Positions 16,039 to 26,663 of a DNA stretch of 57,019 nt are shown here, one piece after another. The stretch spans positions 1-57,019 of the forward strand of contig NYUD01000080.1 of NCBI GenBank assembly GCA_002683825.1, in the 5' to 3' direction. Positions within the stretch are counted from its first letter, which is position 1. Every line of letters begins with the position of its first letter. This DNA is from Planctomycetota bacterium. GTDB lineage: Bacteria; Planctomycetota; UBA1135; GCA-002686595. The position numbers were made by a program, and so were the translations under genes. The notes under the pieces are model-generated. The model had not been told where the DNA came from. It saw only the letters and a program-made list of their open reading frames with translations, and ran no database searches.

Positions 16039-17952
16039 CTAGCGTTTGCGGAGAACGCGGTGGCCGCCCTGGCGATTCGTCAGCCCCACCGCATCGAAGT
16101 ATTCCAGAATTGGAATGAGATACTTGCGCGAGGTCACCAGACGATCCCGCAGCTCGGGGATCACCAGCTTGCCGTTCTTTTGACAGTTCGCCGTGATCGC
16201 CTGGCGGGCTTCGTCCAAAACGGGGCGCGAAAGATACAGCCCGCTGCCCAGATGTTCGAGCCGCCCCGCATCGACCAGCAGTTCGACCACGCGATCGATC
16301 TCCTTCGATCCAGCGTTGGCTGCCTGCTCCAGTTCCTCGAGGGAGGGGGGTTGAAAGCGCCCACTGACGTAGCGGGACTCCACCTTCTCGGCTAGCTCGC
16401 GTACGGCCGGTTCGAGCTCGACCTCGCGACCGCTCGGCCGAATCTTGCCACCGGCAAGCCGTTCGAGAACCCCGCGCGATTCCTCTTCTGCCAGCAGGAT
16501 CGAAAGAAAAGATGGCTCGAACGATGTCCGCCGGCGCAGCTCGAGGACGTCGACGACGGAGCGGTGCGACTCTTCACGAAAGAAGGCCTCGAGCGTGTCG
16601 CGCAGCTTCTTCAAGGCCGATTGTAGTCGATCGGCGTGAATCCAACGATCCTGCTTGGGAGAGTGAACGCGCGTCTCCTCCGCCAGACCCTCGAGCAGCC
16701 TGCGCGTTTCGTCCTTCGGGCATTTCAACGACTTGGCGAGCTCGTCGGTCGCGACCAGCTCTTCACCGTAGCGCGACAGCAAGGACTCGAGCAGCGCCGA
16801 CGGCAAGGCGAGGCTTTCCTCCTGGTGCGAGAGCTCATCCAGCACAAAGCTTCTGAAGCGCTTGAGGCGGTAGCGACTCTCCTCGAGAATCGTCCCACCT
16901 CCCAGCGTCACCGCGGGGGACATGAGCCGCAGTACGAAGCGATCCCCCGGCGCGCAAACGATCGGCTCGGAAAGTCGCAGTTGCGCAATACCGCTCTCGC
17001 CCGGCGGAATCTCCTCGCGGTCGAGGAGAATCAACTCGCCGTGGGGATCCGCCGTCCCCGCATGGACTCGCACGTGCATGCGGTTGGTCAGCGGACGCCC
17101 GATTCCGGGGATCGCCTGGATGCGCGCGGCAACCATGCGCTGGGGTGTGAAGTAGCCCGGAGTGGCGACCACGAAGCCCCGCTGAACCGCGCCCTGATCG
17201 ACGTCGGAGAAGTTGATCGCCGAGGAGTGGCCCGCGCGGATGCGAGGCGTCTCTTCCCGGTAGGCGTTTAACCCGCGCACCTTGCCACGGATGTTTCCTG
17301 GTAGCACCTCGAGGAAATCTCCGACATGCGCCTCGCCGCTGAGCGGGATCCCGGTGACGACGGTTCCGAATCCGCGCTTCGAAAAAACGCGCTGGACGGG
17401 CATACGAAAGACCCCCTCGGCGGAACGCGGTTCGGTTGCCGCCGCGTGGCGAAAGAGGGCTTGCTTCAACTCCTCGAGCCCGGCGCCGGTCGGCGCAGAA
17501 ACCCGCATGATCTCAGCCCCATCGAGAAAGGTCCCCTGCACCGCTTCGCGCACATCCTCCTCCGCCAGGTCGACCAGATCTTCCTCGACCATGTCGATCT
17601 TGGTCAGCGCGACCAGACCGCGCCGGACGCCGAGCAGCTCCATGATCAAGAGGTGCTCCCGCGTCTGGGGCATGACGCCGTCGTCGCCTGCCACCACCAG
17701 GCACACGAGATCGATACCGCTGGCCCCCGCGACCATGTTGCGGATGAAGCGTTCGTGGCCGGGAACGTCGACGATCCCTACCAGGCGTCCATCGGGCAGC
17801 TCGAGCGGTGCGAAGCCCAGGTCGATGGTCAACCCGCGCTCCTTTTCCTCCTTCAGGCGGTCGGGGTCGATGCCGGTCAGAGCCCGGACCAGGGTCGACT
17901 TGCCGTGATCGATGTGGCCGGCCGTCCCTATGACGATGGGTTGGATCTCCAT
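16039..17952 (-). CDS. selB: Selenocysteine-specific elongation factor SelB
   Basis: A 637-residue GTPase that delivers selenocysteinyl-tRNA to UGA codons marked by a SECIS element. ATG 17952 starts MEIQPIVIGTAGHIDHGKST. G motifs are all visible: G1 GTAGHIDHGKST, G3 DVPGHERF, G4 TKID and G5-like SAPTG. EF-Tu-type beta domains follow (about 180-375). The C-terminal half carries winged-helix repeats (about 385-635) as in SelB, e.g. DELAKSLKCPKDETRRLLEG and TSRKYLIPILEYFDAVGLTNR, which bind the SECIS. Length fits the family. The gene diverges from the radical SAM gene with only 58 bases between starts. It implies a selenocysteine system elsewhere in the genome, since selA, selC and selD are not in this window. 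Confidence 0.96.
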   Translation of the reverse strand: MEIQPIVIGTAGHIDHGKSTLVRALTGIDPDRLKEEKERGLTIDLGFAPLELPDGRLVGIVDVPGHERFIRNMVAGASGIDLVCLVVAGDDGVMPQTREHLLIMELLGVRRGLVALTKIDMVEEDLVDLAEEDVREAVQGTFLDGAEIMRVSAPTGAGLEELKQALFRHAAATEPRSAEGVFRMPVQRVFSKRGFGTVVTGIPLSGEAHVGDFLEVLPGNIRGKVRGLNAYREETPRIRAGHSSAINFSDVDQGAVQRGFVVATPGYFTPQRMVAARIQAIPGIGRPLTNRMHVRVHAGTADPHGELILLDREEIPPGESGIAQLRLSEPIVCAPGDRFVLRLMSPAVTLGGGTILEESRYRLKRFRSFVLDELSHQEESLALPSALLESLLSRYGEELVATDELAKSLKCPKDETRRLLEGLAEETRVHSPKQDRWIHADRLQSALKKLRDTLEAFFREESHRSVVDVLELRRRTSFEPSFLSILLAEEESRGVLERLAGGKIRPSGREVELEPAVRELAEKVESRYVSGRFQPPSLEELEQAANAGSKEIDRVVELLVDAGRLEHLGSGLYLSRPVLDEARQAITANCQKNGKLVIPELRDRLVTSRKYLIPILEYFDAVGLTNRQGGHRVLRKR

Positions 17953-18010
17953 GTTGGCCCTTATGCTAACGTCCAGAAGAGGTCGTGGCCCGACGCCCCA
18001 TCCTTGCCCC

Positions 18011-18955
18011 ATGACGCAGACCGAGGTTCGCTTCCGGACGTTGAGGCCCTGGCTCCTGAAGACTTTCGGCCGACCCGTTCACCGCATCGCCTTGGATGCG
18101 GGCTCGAGCTGTCCCAACCGCGACGGCACCCTGGGGCGCGGAGGTTGTACCTACTGCGATGTCGAGGGCTCGGGCACTGGGGCTCTCAAGAACGGGTTGG
18201 AACTCGAAGAGCAGGTGGAGAAGGGGCTCAAGAGGGTCGCTCGGCGCGGCCCCGGCTTCGGGGTCATCGCCTACTTCCAGTCCTATTCGAACACCTACGT
18301 CTCTCCGGAGCGGCTGCGCGAGGTTCTGGGGGTGGTCGAGCCCTACCTCGGGAATCCCCTCGTTTGCGTGGCCGTGGCCACGCGGCCCGACACGCTGGAG
18401 GATTGGGCCCTCGAGGAACTCGCTCGAATCAACCGGCGCGTGCCCGTGTGGGTCGAGATGGGGCTCGAGAGCGCCGATGACCGGGTGCTCTTGGACCTCA
18501 ACCGGCTGCACACGGTGGCGGACTTCGAAACTGCCGCGGCCCGCGCGCGTGCAGCCGGGTTGGGGGTGGTTGGGCACGCGATCCTGGGCCTGCCCGGCGA
18601 CGGGCGAGTGGGAGCACGAAGAACCGCCGAGGTCCTCGCCCGTTCGGGCTGTCTGGGCGTCAAGGTGCACCACCTGATGATTCTCAAACGCACGGCGCTG
18701 GCACGAATGTGGGCGGCGGGGCGCGTGGAAACGCTCGACCCGACGACCTATGTCACCTGGCTCGCAGACTTCGTCGAGACACTACATCCCGACCAGATCC
18801 TCCACCGTTTGACGGGCGACTCGCCGGCCGAGAAACTCCTGGCGCCGCAGTGGGGAATCCACAAGAACGAGATTCGCGAGCGCTTGAACGACGAGCTTCA
18901 ACGGCGCGGCACGCGGCAGGGCTGCCTCGGGGCGTTTTCCGGCCAAACCCGCTAG
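18011..18955 (+). CDS. YhcC-type radical SAM protein (TIGR01212 family)
   Basis: A 314-residue protein from ATG 18011, starting MTQTEVRFRTLRPWLLKTFG. The iron-sulfur binding pattern C-P-N-R-D-G-T-x-G-x-G-G-C-T-Y-C (near residues 36-51) is the distinctive CX14CX2C-like cluster motif of YhcC and related radical SAM proteins. Further family blocks are AYFQSYSNTY, VATRPD, WVEMGLES, GHAILGLPG, GVKVHHLM and the C-terminal HRLTGDSP. Family members are suspected to modify RNA or other macromolecules, but the reaction is not certain. It converges with the zinc-ribbon gene, with 13 bases between the two stops. Confidence 0.93.
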   Translation: MTQTEVRFRTLRPWLLKTFGRPVHRIALDAGSSCPNRDGTLGRGGCTYCDVEGSGTGALKNGLELEEQVEKGLKRVARRGPGFGVIAYFQSYSNTYVSPERLREVLGVVEPYLGNPLVCVAVATRPDTLEDWALEELARINRRVPVWVEMGLESADDRVLLDLNRLHTVADFETAAARARAAGLGVVGHAILGLPGDGRVGARRTAEVLARSGCLGVKVHHLMILKRTALARMWAAGRVETLDPTTYVTWLADFVETLHPDQILHRLTGDSPAEKLLAPQWGIHKNEIRERLNDELQRRGTRQGCLGAFSGQTR

Positions 18956-18968
18956 GGAAGCCTGGAGC

Positions 18969-19700
18969 CTAGTCGATCGCAGCCAGATACAAGATCCGAC
19001 CGCAGCTCGGGCAGGGGACCAGTTCGGTACAGCGCGCCAGGCGCACATAGATGTTGTTGGGCACCGAGACGAAGCAACCCTGGCAAACGCGGCTTTCGAG
19101 CTCGGCCAGGGCCTCACCCTCGCGTGCCTCCAAGAGCTTCTCGTACATCGTGCCCATCTCGGGGGTGAGCGCCTGTCCCATGCGCGTGCTGCGCTCGATG
19201 TCGAGCTCGGCCCGACGAGCCTCGGCCTCGGCCAGCTCTTTCTCGATATTGGCCGCATACTCGGCGAACTCTTCTTCGAGCTTGCCGAGGGTTTCCCTGT
19301 GCTCATCTCGCTCGACGGTGATTCGTTCCGCCTGCTCCACCAGGCCGAGTCCCTCCTCCTCCGCTTCCGAGATATCCCGCCTGAGGGTTCGAATCTCGTG
19401 TTGGAAGGCCACCAGAAGGGCGGTATCACCCCGGGATTCGGAGGCCTGACTCTCCAGCTTGCGGACCCGCTGGCGCTGGCTCGTGGTGAGATCCTCGATC
19501 TCCTTGACCCTGGACTGCACCTCGAAGAGGCGTCGTTCGAGCTCGGTCAGTCGGTCCTTGTCCCCACCGAGCTTCTCCCTTCGCCTTACCCGCTCGGCGG
19601 GCAAACGCTTGAGCTCGTCCCGGACCCCATACAATTCGCGGTCGAGATCCTGAAGACCGCGGAGAAGGCGTAGAGTTTCGCGAAGGTCCGGCATGGACAT
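18969..19700 (-). CDS. Coiled-coil protein with C-terminal zinc ribbon (COG1579-like)
   Basis: A 243-residue protein starting at ATG 19700 (a second ATG is at 19694). Residues about 10-180 are a continuous charged coiled coil (LDRELYGVRDELKRLPAERV ... RQRVRKLESQASESRG). The end has two Cys pairs, CQGC and CPSC, spaced 27 residues apart (VCQGCFVSVPNN ... LVPCPSCGRILYL), a C4-type zinc ribbon. This is the architecture of the CT398/COG1579 family, whose members have been linked to transcription sigma factors and motility machines. It follows rpoD by 148 bases in the same direction, so it may belong to that transcription unit. Confidence 0.88.
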   Translation of the reverse strand: MSMPDLRETLRLLRGLQDLDRELYGVRDELKRLPAERVRRREKLGGDKDRLTELERRLFEVQSRVKEIEDLTTSQRQRVRKLESQASESRGDTALLVAFQHEIRTLRRDISEAEEEGLGLVEQAERITVERDEHRETLGKLEEEFAEYAANIEKELAEAEARRAELDIERSTRMGQALTPEMGTMYEKLLEAREGEALAELESRVCQGCFVSVPNNIYVRLARCTELVPCPSCGRILYLAAID

Positions 19701-19848
19701 CGCAGAGTGTAACCTCCGACTCGAGAAGGGCACACTCCAACCGTCGAGAATCATCCCCTCGCCGGATTTCCCCCGAGGCAAGCAAGCCGACCAGGGCGAA
19801 ACCCGCCAGAAGAGCACCGGCGAGGGAAGATATGGAGCCTGGGAACGA

Positions 19849-21576
<1,728 letters not shown>

Positions 21577-21601
21577 AGTTGTTGGGCGCTCGTGGAGGAA
21601 A

Positions 21602-21629
21602 GGGGTGGGGAAAGGGGTGGGGACAGGGG
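21602..21629 (+). other. Five-tract G-quadruplex-forming motif between dnaG and rpoD
   Basis: On the plus strand five runs of four G are separated by loops of only 1, 3, 1 and 3 bases. This is a canonical, very stable G-quadruplex consensus. The plus strand is the template for dnaG-rpoD, so the transcript carries C-tracts and the folded form would sit on template DNA. It lies 25-53 bases upstream of the rpoD start codon. The motif is seen directly; the effect is inference. Confidence 0.85.
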
Positions 21630-21635
21630 TTGTTT

Positions 21636-23540
21636 TCAGAGGGAGGTCGATGCTGCGGAAGCCGAGGGGGACCTTGGCGTGGAGGTAACACGTCCACGGC
21701 GCAGTTTTTCGTGCAACGATCGAAGGACATCCTTCGCGGTCTCGTCGACCCCGGAGGACTGAACGGTCTGGGAGAGGTTGTTCCTGAGGAGGGTCAGCTC
21801 GGCCTCATCGCGGGCGCGCTCGAGCCAGCGGGCTTGATCGCGCGCCAGATTCTCGGGGCTGTCCGCCTGTTCGGCGAGGGCCTGGAGCGAGAAGACGCGG
21901 TCGCGAGCCGGGTGGGCCCCGAGGGCGGAAATCACTCGCGCGGCATCGATCTGAGGGTCATTTTCCTCCGGCGAATTCTCATCCGGGTTCTCGTGTAGTT
22001 CCAAGAGGGCACGGAAGATCACGGCCAGCTCCCCCTGCGGCACCCCTTCTTCCAGGGACGCATAGAGCGGAATCAAGCTGTTGTCCAGGAGCAACGCCCC
22101 GATCAACTGTCCGAATACGGTATCGAGCCCGGTCGAGCCCCCCCCAGCGCGGGTGGCTTCGTCCCCCCCCACGGGTTCCGGCTCGCGCAGGCGCGCGTGA
22201 GCTTCGCTACGCCGTCGGTGGTCCTGGAAGGCTTTCCACTGGGCCTGGACGTCCGCGCTGGGAATCTCGAGGGCCTCTGCCAGCTCACCCAGGCGGGTGG
22301 CGCATTCGATGGGTTTCAGGCTGGCAAGCAACGAGAAGTGCTCTTCCACGGCCTGGGCTCGCTGGTGACCCTCCAGGAGAGACAGCCCATCGAGAAAGGC
22401 GGAAAACCAGTCCCGCGCACCCTCGATACGCCGACGGTACTCCACGATTCCCTCCTCGGAGACGAGCAGATCCCCCGGATCGCAACCCGGGGGTAGCTCT
22501 GCGATGCGGATGTTAACCCCCAGGGGAAGCAGCCCCCGCAGCGCCTTGTGGGCCGCGGAGCGTCCGGCGTTGTCACCGTCGAAAACGAGCGTGACGAGAT
22601 TCACGCCCGAGCGTCGCACGAGGGCGGCGTGATCCTCGGTCGTGGAGGTGCCCAGCACCGCACACGTGGTCCCAAACCCCGCCTGGTGGGCCGCCATCAC
22701 ATCGGTGTAGCCCTCGACCAGGTGAAGTTCCTTCTGTTTTCGCACCGTCTCCATCGCCAGGTCCAGGCCGAAGATGATCCGCCCCTTACGGAAGAGAGGA
22801 GTCTCGGGCGTATTCACGTACTTTGCGATGGGACGTCCGTCCGACCCCGTGCGTTCCTCGAGCAGGCGGCCGCCGAAGCCGACCACTCGTCCTAGGCGAT
22901 CGCGAATCGGAATCAAGAGGCGCCCGCGGAAGAAGTCATAGGCGCGTCCGCTCGTCGTGTCCTCCCTGACCAGCCCCAGCTTGACCAGCCACGCCACGGG
23001 ACGCTTTGCACGCTGCGCCGCCTCGAGCAACGGGCTGCCCTTTTCCTGCGCCCATCCCAATCCAAAGGAGCTGCAAACCTCGTCCGAGAAACCCCGCCTC
23101 TTCACGTAGTCCCGCGCCGCAGCTCCTCCGGGGCCCCCGAGTGCATCGCGATAGAACGCGGCCGCCCAGCCCAGGAGTTCAAAGGCCTGATCGCGTCGAT
23201 CCCGTTTCGCCTGGGTACCGGGGCTCTGAAGCGCCTTTTCGTCGAGCTCCTCCCCTACTTCGCGAGCCACCATCCGCAGGGAGTCCATGAACGACAGGCC
23301 GTCGAAGCGCTGGATGAAGCTCAGGACGTCCCCTCCCTCTCCACAGGCCCCATAGCAACGCCACGTCCCGCGCCGCGGGTCGACCGCAAACGAGGGGGTC
23401 CGCTCCTCATGGAAGGGGCAACAGGCCCAGTAGAGGGCGCCCTTCTGGCGAAGTTCGCTGACACGCTGCGCGACGATGCCCTCGATCGGGGCACGCAACT
23501 TCACGCGTTCGACGAGATTACGAAATTCAAGATCCTGCAA
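21636..23540 (-). CDS. dnaG: DNA primase DnaG
   Basis: A 634-residue primase that makes RNA primers at the replication fork. The N-terminal CHC2 zinc domain is visible: C41-P-F-H44 and C62...C66 in [12 protein letters not shown]. The catalytic core follows (about 125-340) with the TOPRIM motifs [15 protein letters not shown] (catalytic Glu) and [11 protein letters not shown] (the D-x-D metal pair). The C-terminal third (from about 440) is the helicase-binding domain, less conserved. The ATG at 23540 begins [20 protein letters not shown], as expected for the family. It is followed by rpoD, the usual dnaG-rpoD order. Confidence 0.96.
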   Translation of the reverse strand: MQDLEFRNLVERVKLRAPIEGIVAQRVSELRQKGALYWACCPFHEERTPSFAVDPRRGTWRCYGACGEGGDVLSFIQRFDGLSFMDSLRMVAREVGEELDEKALQSPGTQAKRDRRDQAFELLGWAAAFYRDALGGPGGAAARDYVKRRGFSDEVCSSFGLGWAQEKGSPLLEAAQRAKRPVAWLVKLGLVREDTTSGRAYDFFRGRLLIPIRDRLGRVVGFGGRLLEERTGSDGRPIAKYVNTPETPLFRKGRIIFGLDLAMETVRKQKELHLVEGYTDVMAAHQAGFGTTCAVLGTSTTEDHAALVRRSGVNLVTLVFDGDNAGRSAAHKALRGLLPLGVNIRIAELPPGCDPGDLLVSEEGIVEYRRRIEGARDWFSAFLDGLSLLEGHQRAQAVEEHFSLLASLKPIECATRLGELAEALEIPSADVQAQWKAFQDHRRRSEAHARLREPEPVGGDEATRAGGGSTGLDTVFGQLIGALLLDNSLIPLYASLEEGVPQGELAVIFRALLELHENPDENSPEENDPQIDAARVISALGAHPARDRVFSLQALAEQADSPENLARDQARWLERARDEAELTLLRNNLSQTVQSSGVDETAKDVLRSLHEKLRRGRVTSTPRSPSASAASTSL

Positions 23541-23905
23541 AAAAACGAGGGGAAACGAGCACTACGGCCCCCCCTCGGGGAAGCCGAAGATCCGTATCCT
23601 AATGGGGCTTTGGACGGGGAACGGGGAAACGCCACCGCCAGTGCTCCCACATCACGAATCGGGGGGAGGCCGATACGGATCGGGGGCAGACGGGAAGCTG
23701 GGTTGGACACTCCAGGAGGACCGGAACCGAGGCCATTTATTGGGGAAGGCCGCCGGTTAGCGCGATCGTGGGGATTGGGAGCTGTCCCGTGCGCGCATTT
23801 CCACCGGGCCGCCCTGGTCTAGATAATATGGCCCGCCACCGAGGCGAAATCAGCACGCACTATCAATTACAAGCTAGCACGCTCTGGGGCAAAGGCAAGA
23901 ATTCC
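23541..23905 (-). promoter_or_regulatory. 365-base leader/promoter region upstream of dnaG
   Basis: No credible gene lies here. It separates the ksgA stop from the dnaG start. A perfect 10-base inverted repeat (GATCCGTATC at 23589-23598 and its complement at 23672-23681) flanks a 73-base segment that would lie in the dnaG transcript leader. On the minus strand a TATTAT box near 23823-23828 could be a -10 element, but no well-spaced -35 box is evident. It is unusually long for this compact region, so it probably holds the promoter for the dnaG-rpoD unit. Confidence 0.45.
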
Positions 23906-24805
23906 TCACAAAAGACTGCTTGCCATACGCTCCAGATCCGCCATGGAGAGCTCTGCAGGGCGCATTTGGGCATCGAGTTCCAGCTTCTCGAGGATCCGAA
24001 CCGCCTCGGCCCTGGATCCCACGACCCCCTCCAGTGCGCCGGTCAGCTGGCGACGTTTGTGCCGAAAAAGTCCCTCGATCAGCCGTTCGAGGGCCTCGAG
24101 CCGCTCCGGCGAGGGTGGATCCTGGCGGCGACGCAGGTGCACCAGGGCACTCTCGACCCTGGGTCGAGGCCAGAAGAGCTGGGAACCCACGTCGCGGCCC
24201 CGCGCGGATTCATAGCGCAGGGCCAATTTCGCGGAGAGCGCCCCCCAATTACGGTCCCCGGGCCGAGCACTGAGGCGATCGGCAACCTCGGCCTGGACCA
24301 ACACGGAAACGCTTTCCGGAGCGAAGGACGAGCGCGCCAGGCTCGCGACCAGGGGTGCGGCGATGGAATAGGGCAGGTTGGCGACGAGGTGGTACTCGCC
24401 GAAGGCTTCGAGCTCCTTTTGGAGGGGGGCCGCGATCCGGTGTTTGCCCGCCAGAGCATCCCCGATCAGAAAGCGCACGTTGGGATAGGGAGCCAGGAAC
24501 TCCCGGGCGATCTCTGCCAGGCGCGGATCGATCTCGACGGTCAGGAGCTCGACTCCGGCATCGGCCAGGATGCATGAAAGAAAACCGCATCCCGCCCCCA
24601 CCTCCAGTACGTGATCGCCGGGCCCCACCCCCGCGTCGCGCACGATCGCCGCGTGCACGTTCGGGTCGATCAGGAAATTCTGTCCACGGGTCCTGGTCGG
24701 CCGAAAACCGACCCGCGTCAGGGCGTCCTTGAAAACGCCCCACGCGGGGCGCACACCGCCCGGGCGGGCGGCGAGATCGGACGGAGGTCTGGGATCGGGG
24801 TCCAA
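23906..24805 (-). CDS. ksgA: 16S rRNA dimethyladenosine transferase KsgA (RsmA)
   Basis: A 299-residue methyltransferase that dimethylates two adjacent adenines near the 3' end of 16S rRNA during small-subunit maturation. The S-adenosylmethionine site is LEVGAGCGFLS, the acidic loop VEIDPRLAEIA, and the catalytic motif is NLPYSIAAPL. The N-terminal GQNFLIDPNV block is a family signature. The first 35 residues (MDPDPRPPSDLAARPGGVRP) are a poorly conserved extension, so a start nearer the FKDALTRVGF block is possible. It follows the FGE-domain gene by 18 bases and is likely in the same operon. Confidence 0.95.
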   Translation of the reverse strand: MDPDPRPPSDLAARPGGVRPAWGVFKDALTRVGFRPTRTRGQNFLIDPNVHAAIVRDAGVGPGDHVLEVGAGCGFLSCILADAGVELLTVEIDPRLAEIAREFLAPYPNVRFLIGDALAGKHRIAAPLQKELEAFGEYHLVANLPYSIAAPLVASLARSSFAPESVSVLVQAEVADRLSARPGDRNWGALSAKLALRYESARGRDVGSQLFWPRPRVESALVHLRRRQDPPSPERLEALERLIEGLFRHKRRQLTGALEGVVGSRAEAVRILEKLELDAQMRPAELSMADLERMASSLL

Positions 24806-24823
24806 GGGGATCGCCAGGGGTCG

Positions 24824-25777
24824 TCAGGAGCGCGAGTCCGGGTCGAACAGCCCTTCGCGAAGCCAGAAAAGGCCCTCGGGAGCCCCGGGGCGCTCCAGCA
24901 ACTCCGACAAGAGGGATCGCAGAGCATCGCGCGCGACCGAATCCTCGGCCCAGCGACGCGCGACGCCGATGACCCGCCGCCGGGCCTCTTCTCCACTCCC
25001 CCAGCGGAACGCTTGCTTCCACAGATAGGGCCCGGCATCCGCACACATACGGGCTCCGTAGGCCGGATTCAACGTGCCCTTGCGTACACGGCGTGCGTTG
25101 AAGGCCAGGTTCCGTCCTACCAGCAGGTAGACCCTGGCGAGCGTGGACTCATACCCGCCCCCCATCACGGAGGTGTGCTCTCCAAAGACGTCCTTGAAGT
25201 AGGTGCGGAAGCTCCTGACCTCGTCGGCGACCCATTCCCACACGTTGCCCAACATGTCGTAGCAGCCGAATAGATCGACCCGGCCGTTCTCGAAGGTGCC
25301 CACCGGCACGGGACGGTTGACAGAAATGTCGATCGTGTTGGCGAAACGGCCCGCCTTGGACCCCCAGGGGTAGCGCATCCTCTTGTGGCCGACCGCAACG
25401 TGGATCCATTCCTTTGCAAAGGGGATACGCATACCGCGTTGGAAAGCGAGCTCCTCGGCCTCGTAGTAGCTCATGTAGGCCGGCCAATCGAGGCGATCCT
25501 CGGCATAGCCGGAGAGCTCCTCACTCCACTCCACGTGGTCCGCTACACGAACCCGATCGCCCCAGTAGTGACGCAGGTCGCGCCGCGTGAACTCGAAGCG
25601 GTCCATGACGATCGCCCGCTTGATCGAGCAATCCCCATCGGAGTCGTTACGGGCCCCGAGCACCAGCTTGAAGGGAACAGGGGGTACGAAGGCCAGCCGC
25701 TCGAGCTCGTACAGCTCGCGCGTCACGGCCGCCGCCTCGCCGGGCGCGCAGGCCCCGGCGAGCATCACCCAGGGCAA
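24824..25777 (-). CDS. FGE-sulfatase (SUMF1) domain lipoprotein
   Basis: The body carries the formylglycine-generating-enzyme fold: VMDRFEFTRRDLRHYWGD, DWPAYMSYYEAEELAFQRGM, RIPFAKEWIHVAVG, GCYDMLGNVWEWVAD and MGGGYESTLARVYLL. The 'GNVWEW' block is the hallmark. Such domains bind or modify proteins; the two cysteines of true FGE are not evident, so a non-catalytic role is likely. The start is uncertain. The frame extends to ATG 25945 inside the upstream ompA-like gene. A TTG at 25777 (used here), GTG 25768, ATG 25765 or CTG 25804 are alternatives. The segment LLTGLLPWVMLAGACAPG looks like a lipoprotein signal, which argues for a start upstream of 25777. Confidence 0.75.
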   Translation of the reverse strand: MPWVMLAGACAPGEAAAVTRELYELERLAFVPPVPFKLVLGARNDSDGDCSIKRAIVMDRFEFTRRDLRHYWGDRVRVADHVEWSEELSGYAEDRLDWPAYMSYYEAEELAFQRGMRIPFAKEWIHVAVGHKRMRYPWGSKAGRFANTIDISVNRPVPVGTFENGRVDLFGCYDMLGNVWEWVADEVRSFRTYFKDVFGEHTSVMGGGYESTLARVYLLVGRNLAFNARRVRKGTLNPAYGARMCADAGPYLWKQAFRWGSGEEARRRVIGVARRWAEDSVARDALRSLLSELLERPGAPEGLFWLREGLFDPDSRS

Positions 25778-25793
25778 GAGCCCGGTGAGAAGG

Positions 25794-26510
25794 TCACTTG
25801 CCAGCCGAGCCTGAGATCGTCTCGAGGACGAAGATCTCGACCCGGCGGTTCTTGCGTTTGTTCTCAGCGGTATCGTTCTTGGCAACCGGTTCATTGGCCC
25901 CGAAACCGGCAACGACCAGCCGGTCGCGCGGAATCCCATTCTCAATCAGTTTCGCTGCCACCGAGACAGCCCGCACGGACGAAAGCTCCAGGTTGCCTCC
26001 AGGGAACCTGGCCAGGGTCTCGGGCTTGGTGACGAGATCAGAGTCCGTATGGCCGCGCACCCAGATGCGCTGATAGATCCCCGGGGAGATCTCATCGACC
26101 ATGCGCGTGAGCAATTCGGCACCCTCGGGCTTGAGGGTGGCCGAGCCCGAATCGAAAAGGATGGCGTCGTCGAGACGCAACCCGTAGCCGCCCTCCACGA
26201 TCAGCAGGGTGATATCGGATCCGGCGATCCCGTCAGCGAGCTGCGAGAGCTCCTCGAGACGCTGATCGATATCGGCCGTATAGCTCGATTCGATGGGTCC
26301 GCTGGCCGTGTAGATGCCCAGCTCGCCCCGGAGAAGCTCGTTCTCGGATTCGAGCTCGCCGACAAACGAGTTCAGGTCCTGAAGTTCGAGCTGGACGAGA
26401 CGCTTTTCCTCCGAGACGTCCCGGTAGGCGCGCTGCGTCACGCAGCTGAAGGACAGAAGCGAGAGGGCGGTGATGGAAATGAAAGGTGCGGTGACACGGT
26501 GGAGATTCAT
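25794..26510 (-). CDS. OmpA/MotB-family peptidoglycan-binding lipoprotein
   Basis: A 238-residue protein starting at ATG 26510, with AGGAG 10-15 bases upstream. The signal MNLHRVTAPFISITALSLLS ends in a lipobox Cys (FSC). A coiled-coil segment follows (about 30-65, VQLELQDLNSFVGELESENE), then the OmpA C-like domain from about residue 110: LRLDDAILFDSGSATLKPEG, RIWVRGHTDSD, LSSVRAVSVAAKLIENGIPR, and AGFGANEPVAKNDT...NRRVEIFV. The NxxRRVEI block is a signature for binding peptidoglycan. It anchors the outer membrane or a complex to the wall. It precedes the FGE-domain gene, with overlapping or nearly overlapping ends. Confidence 0.92.
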   Translation of the reverse strand: MNLHRVTAPFISITALSLLSFSCVTQRAYRDVSEEKRLVQLELQDLNSFVGELESENELLRGELGIYTASGPIESSYTADIDQRLEELSQLADGIAGSDITLLIVEGGYGLRLDDAILFDSGSATLKPEGAELLTRMVDEISPGIYQRIWVRGHTDSDLVTKPETLARFPGGNLELSSVRAVSVAAKLIENGIPRDRLVVAGFGANEPVAKNDTAENKRKNRRVEIFVLETISGSAGK

Positions 26511-26663
26511 CGCAAAGTGGCTCCTGGAGAGGTCGAATCCTTCGGACGAGGGTCGCGGGCTATGCATAGCTCGACGGCCCCCCAGGAGCAAGCGAAACCC
26601 GCGCTCCCTCGAGAAGGAAAGCGGGTTCTCTTGCGGAAGGTGTCGCCAGGCAGTGAAAGGCTC

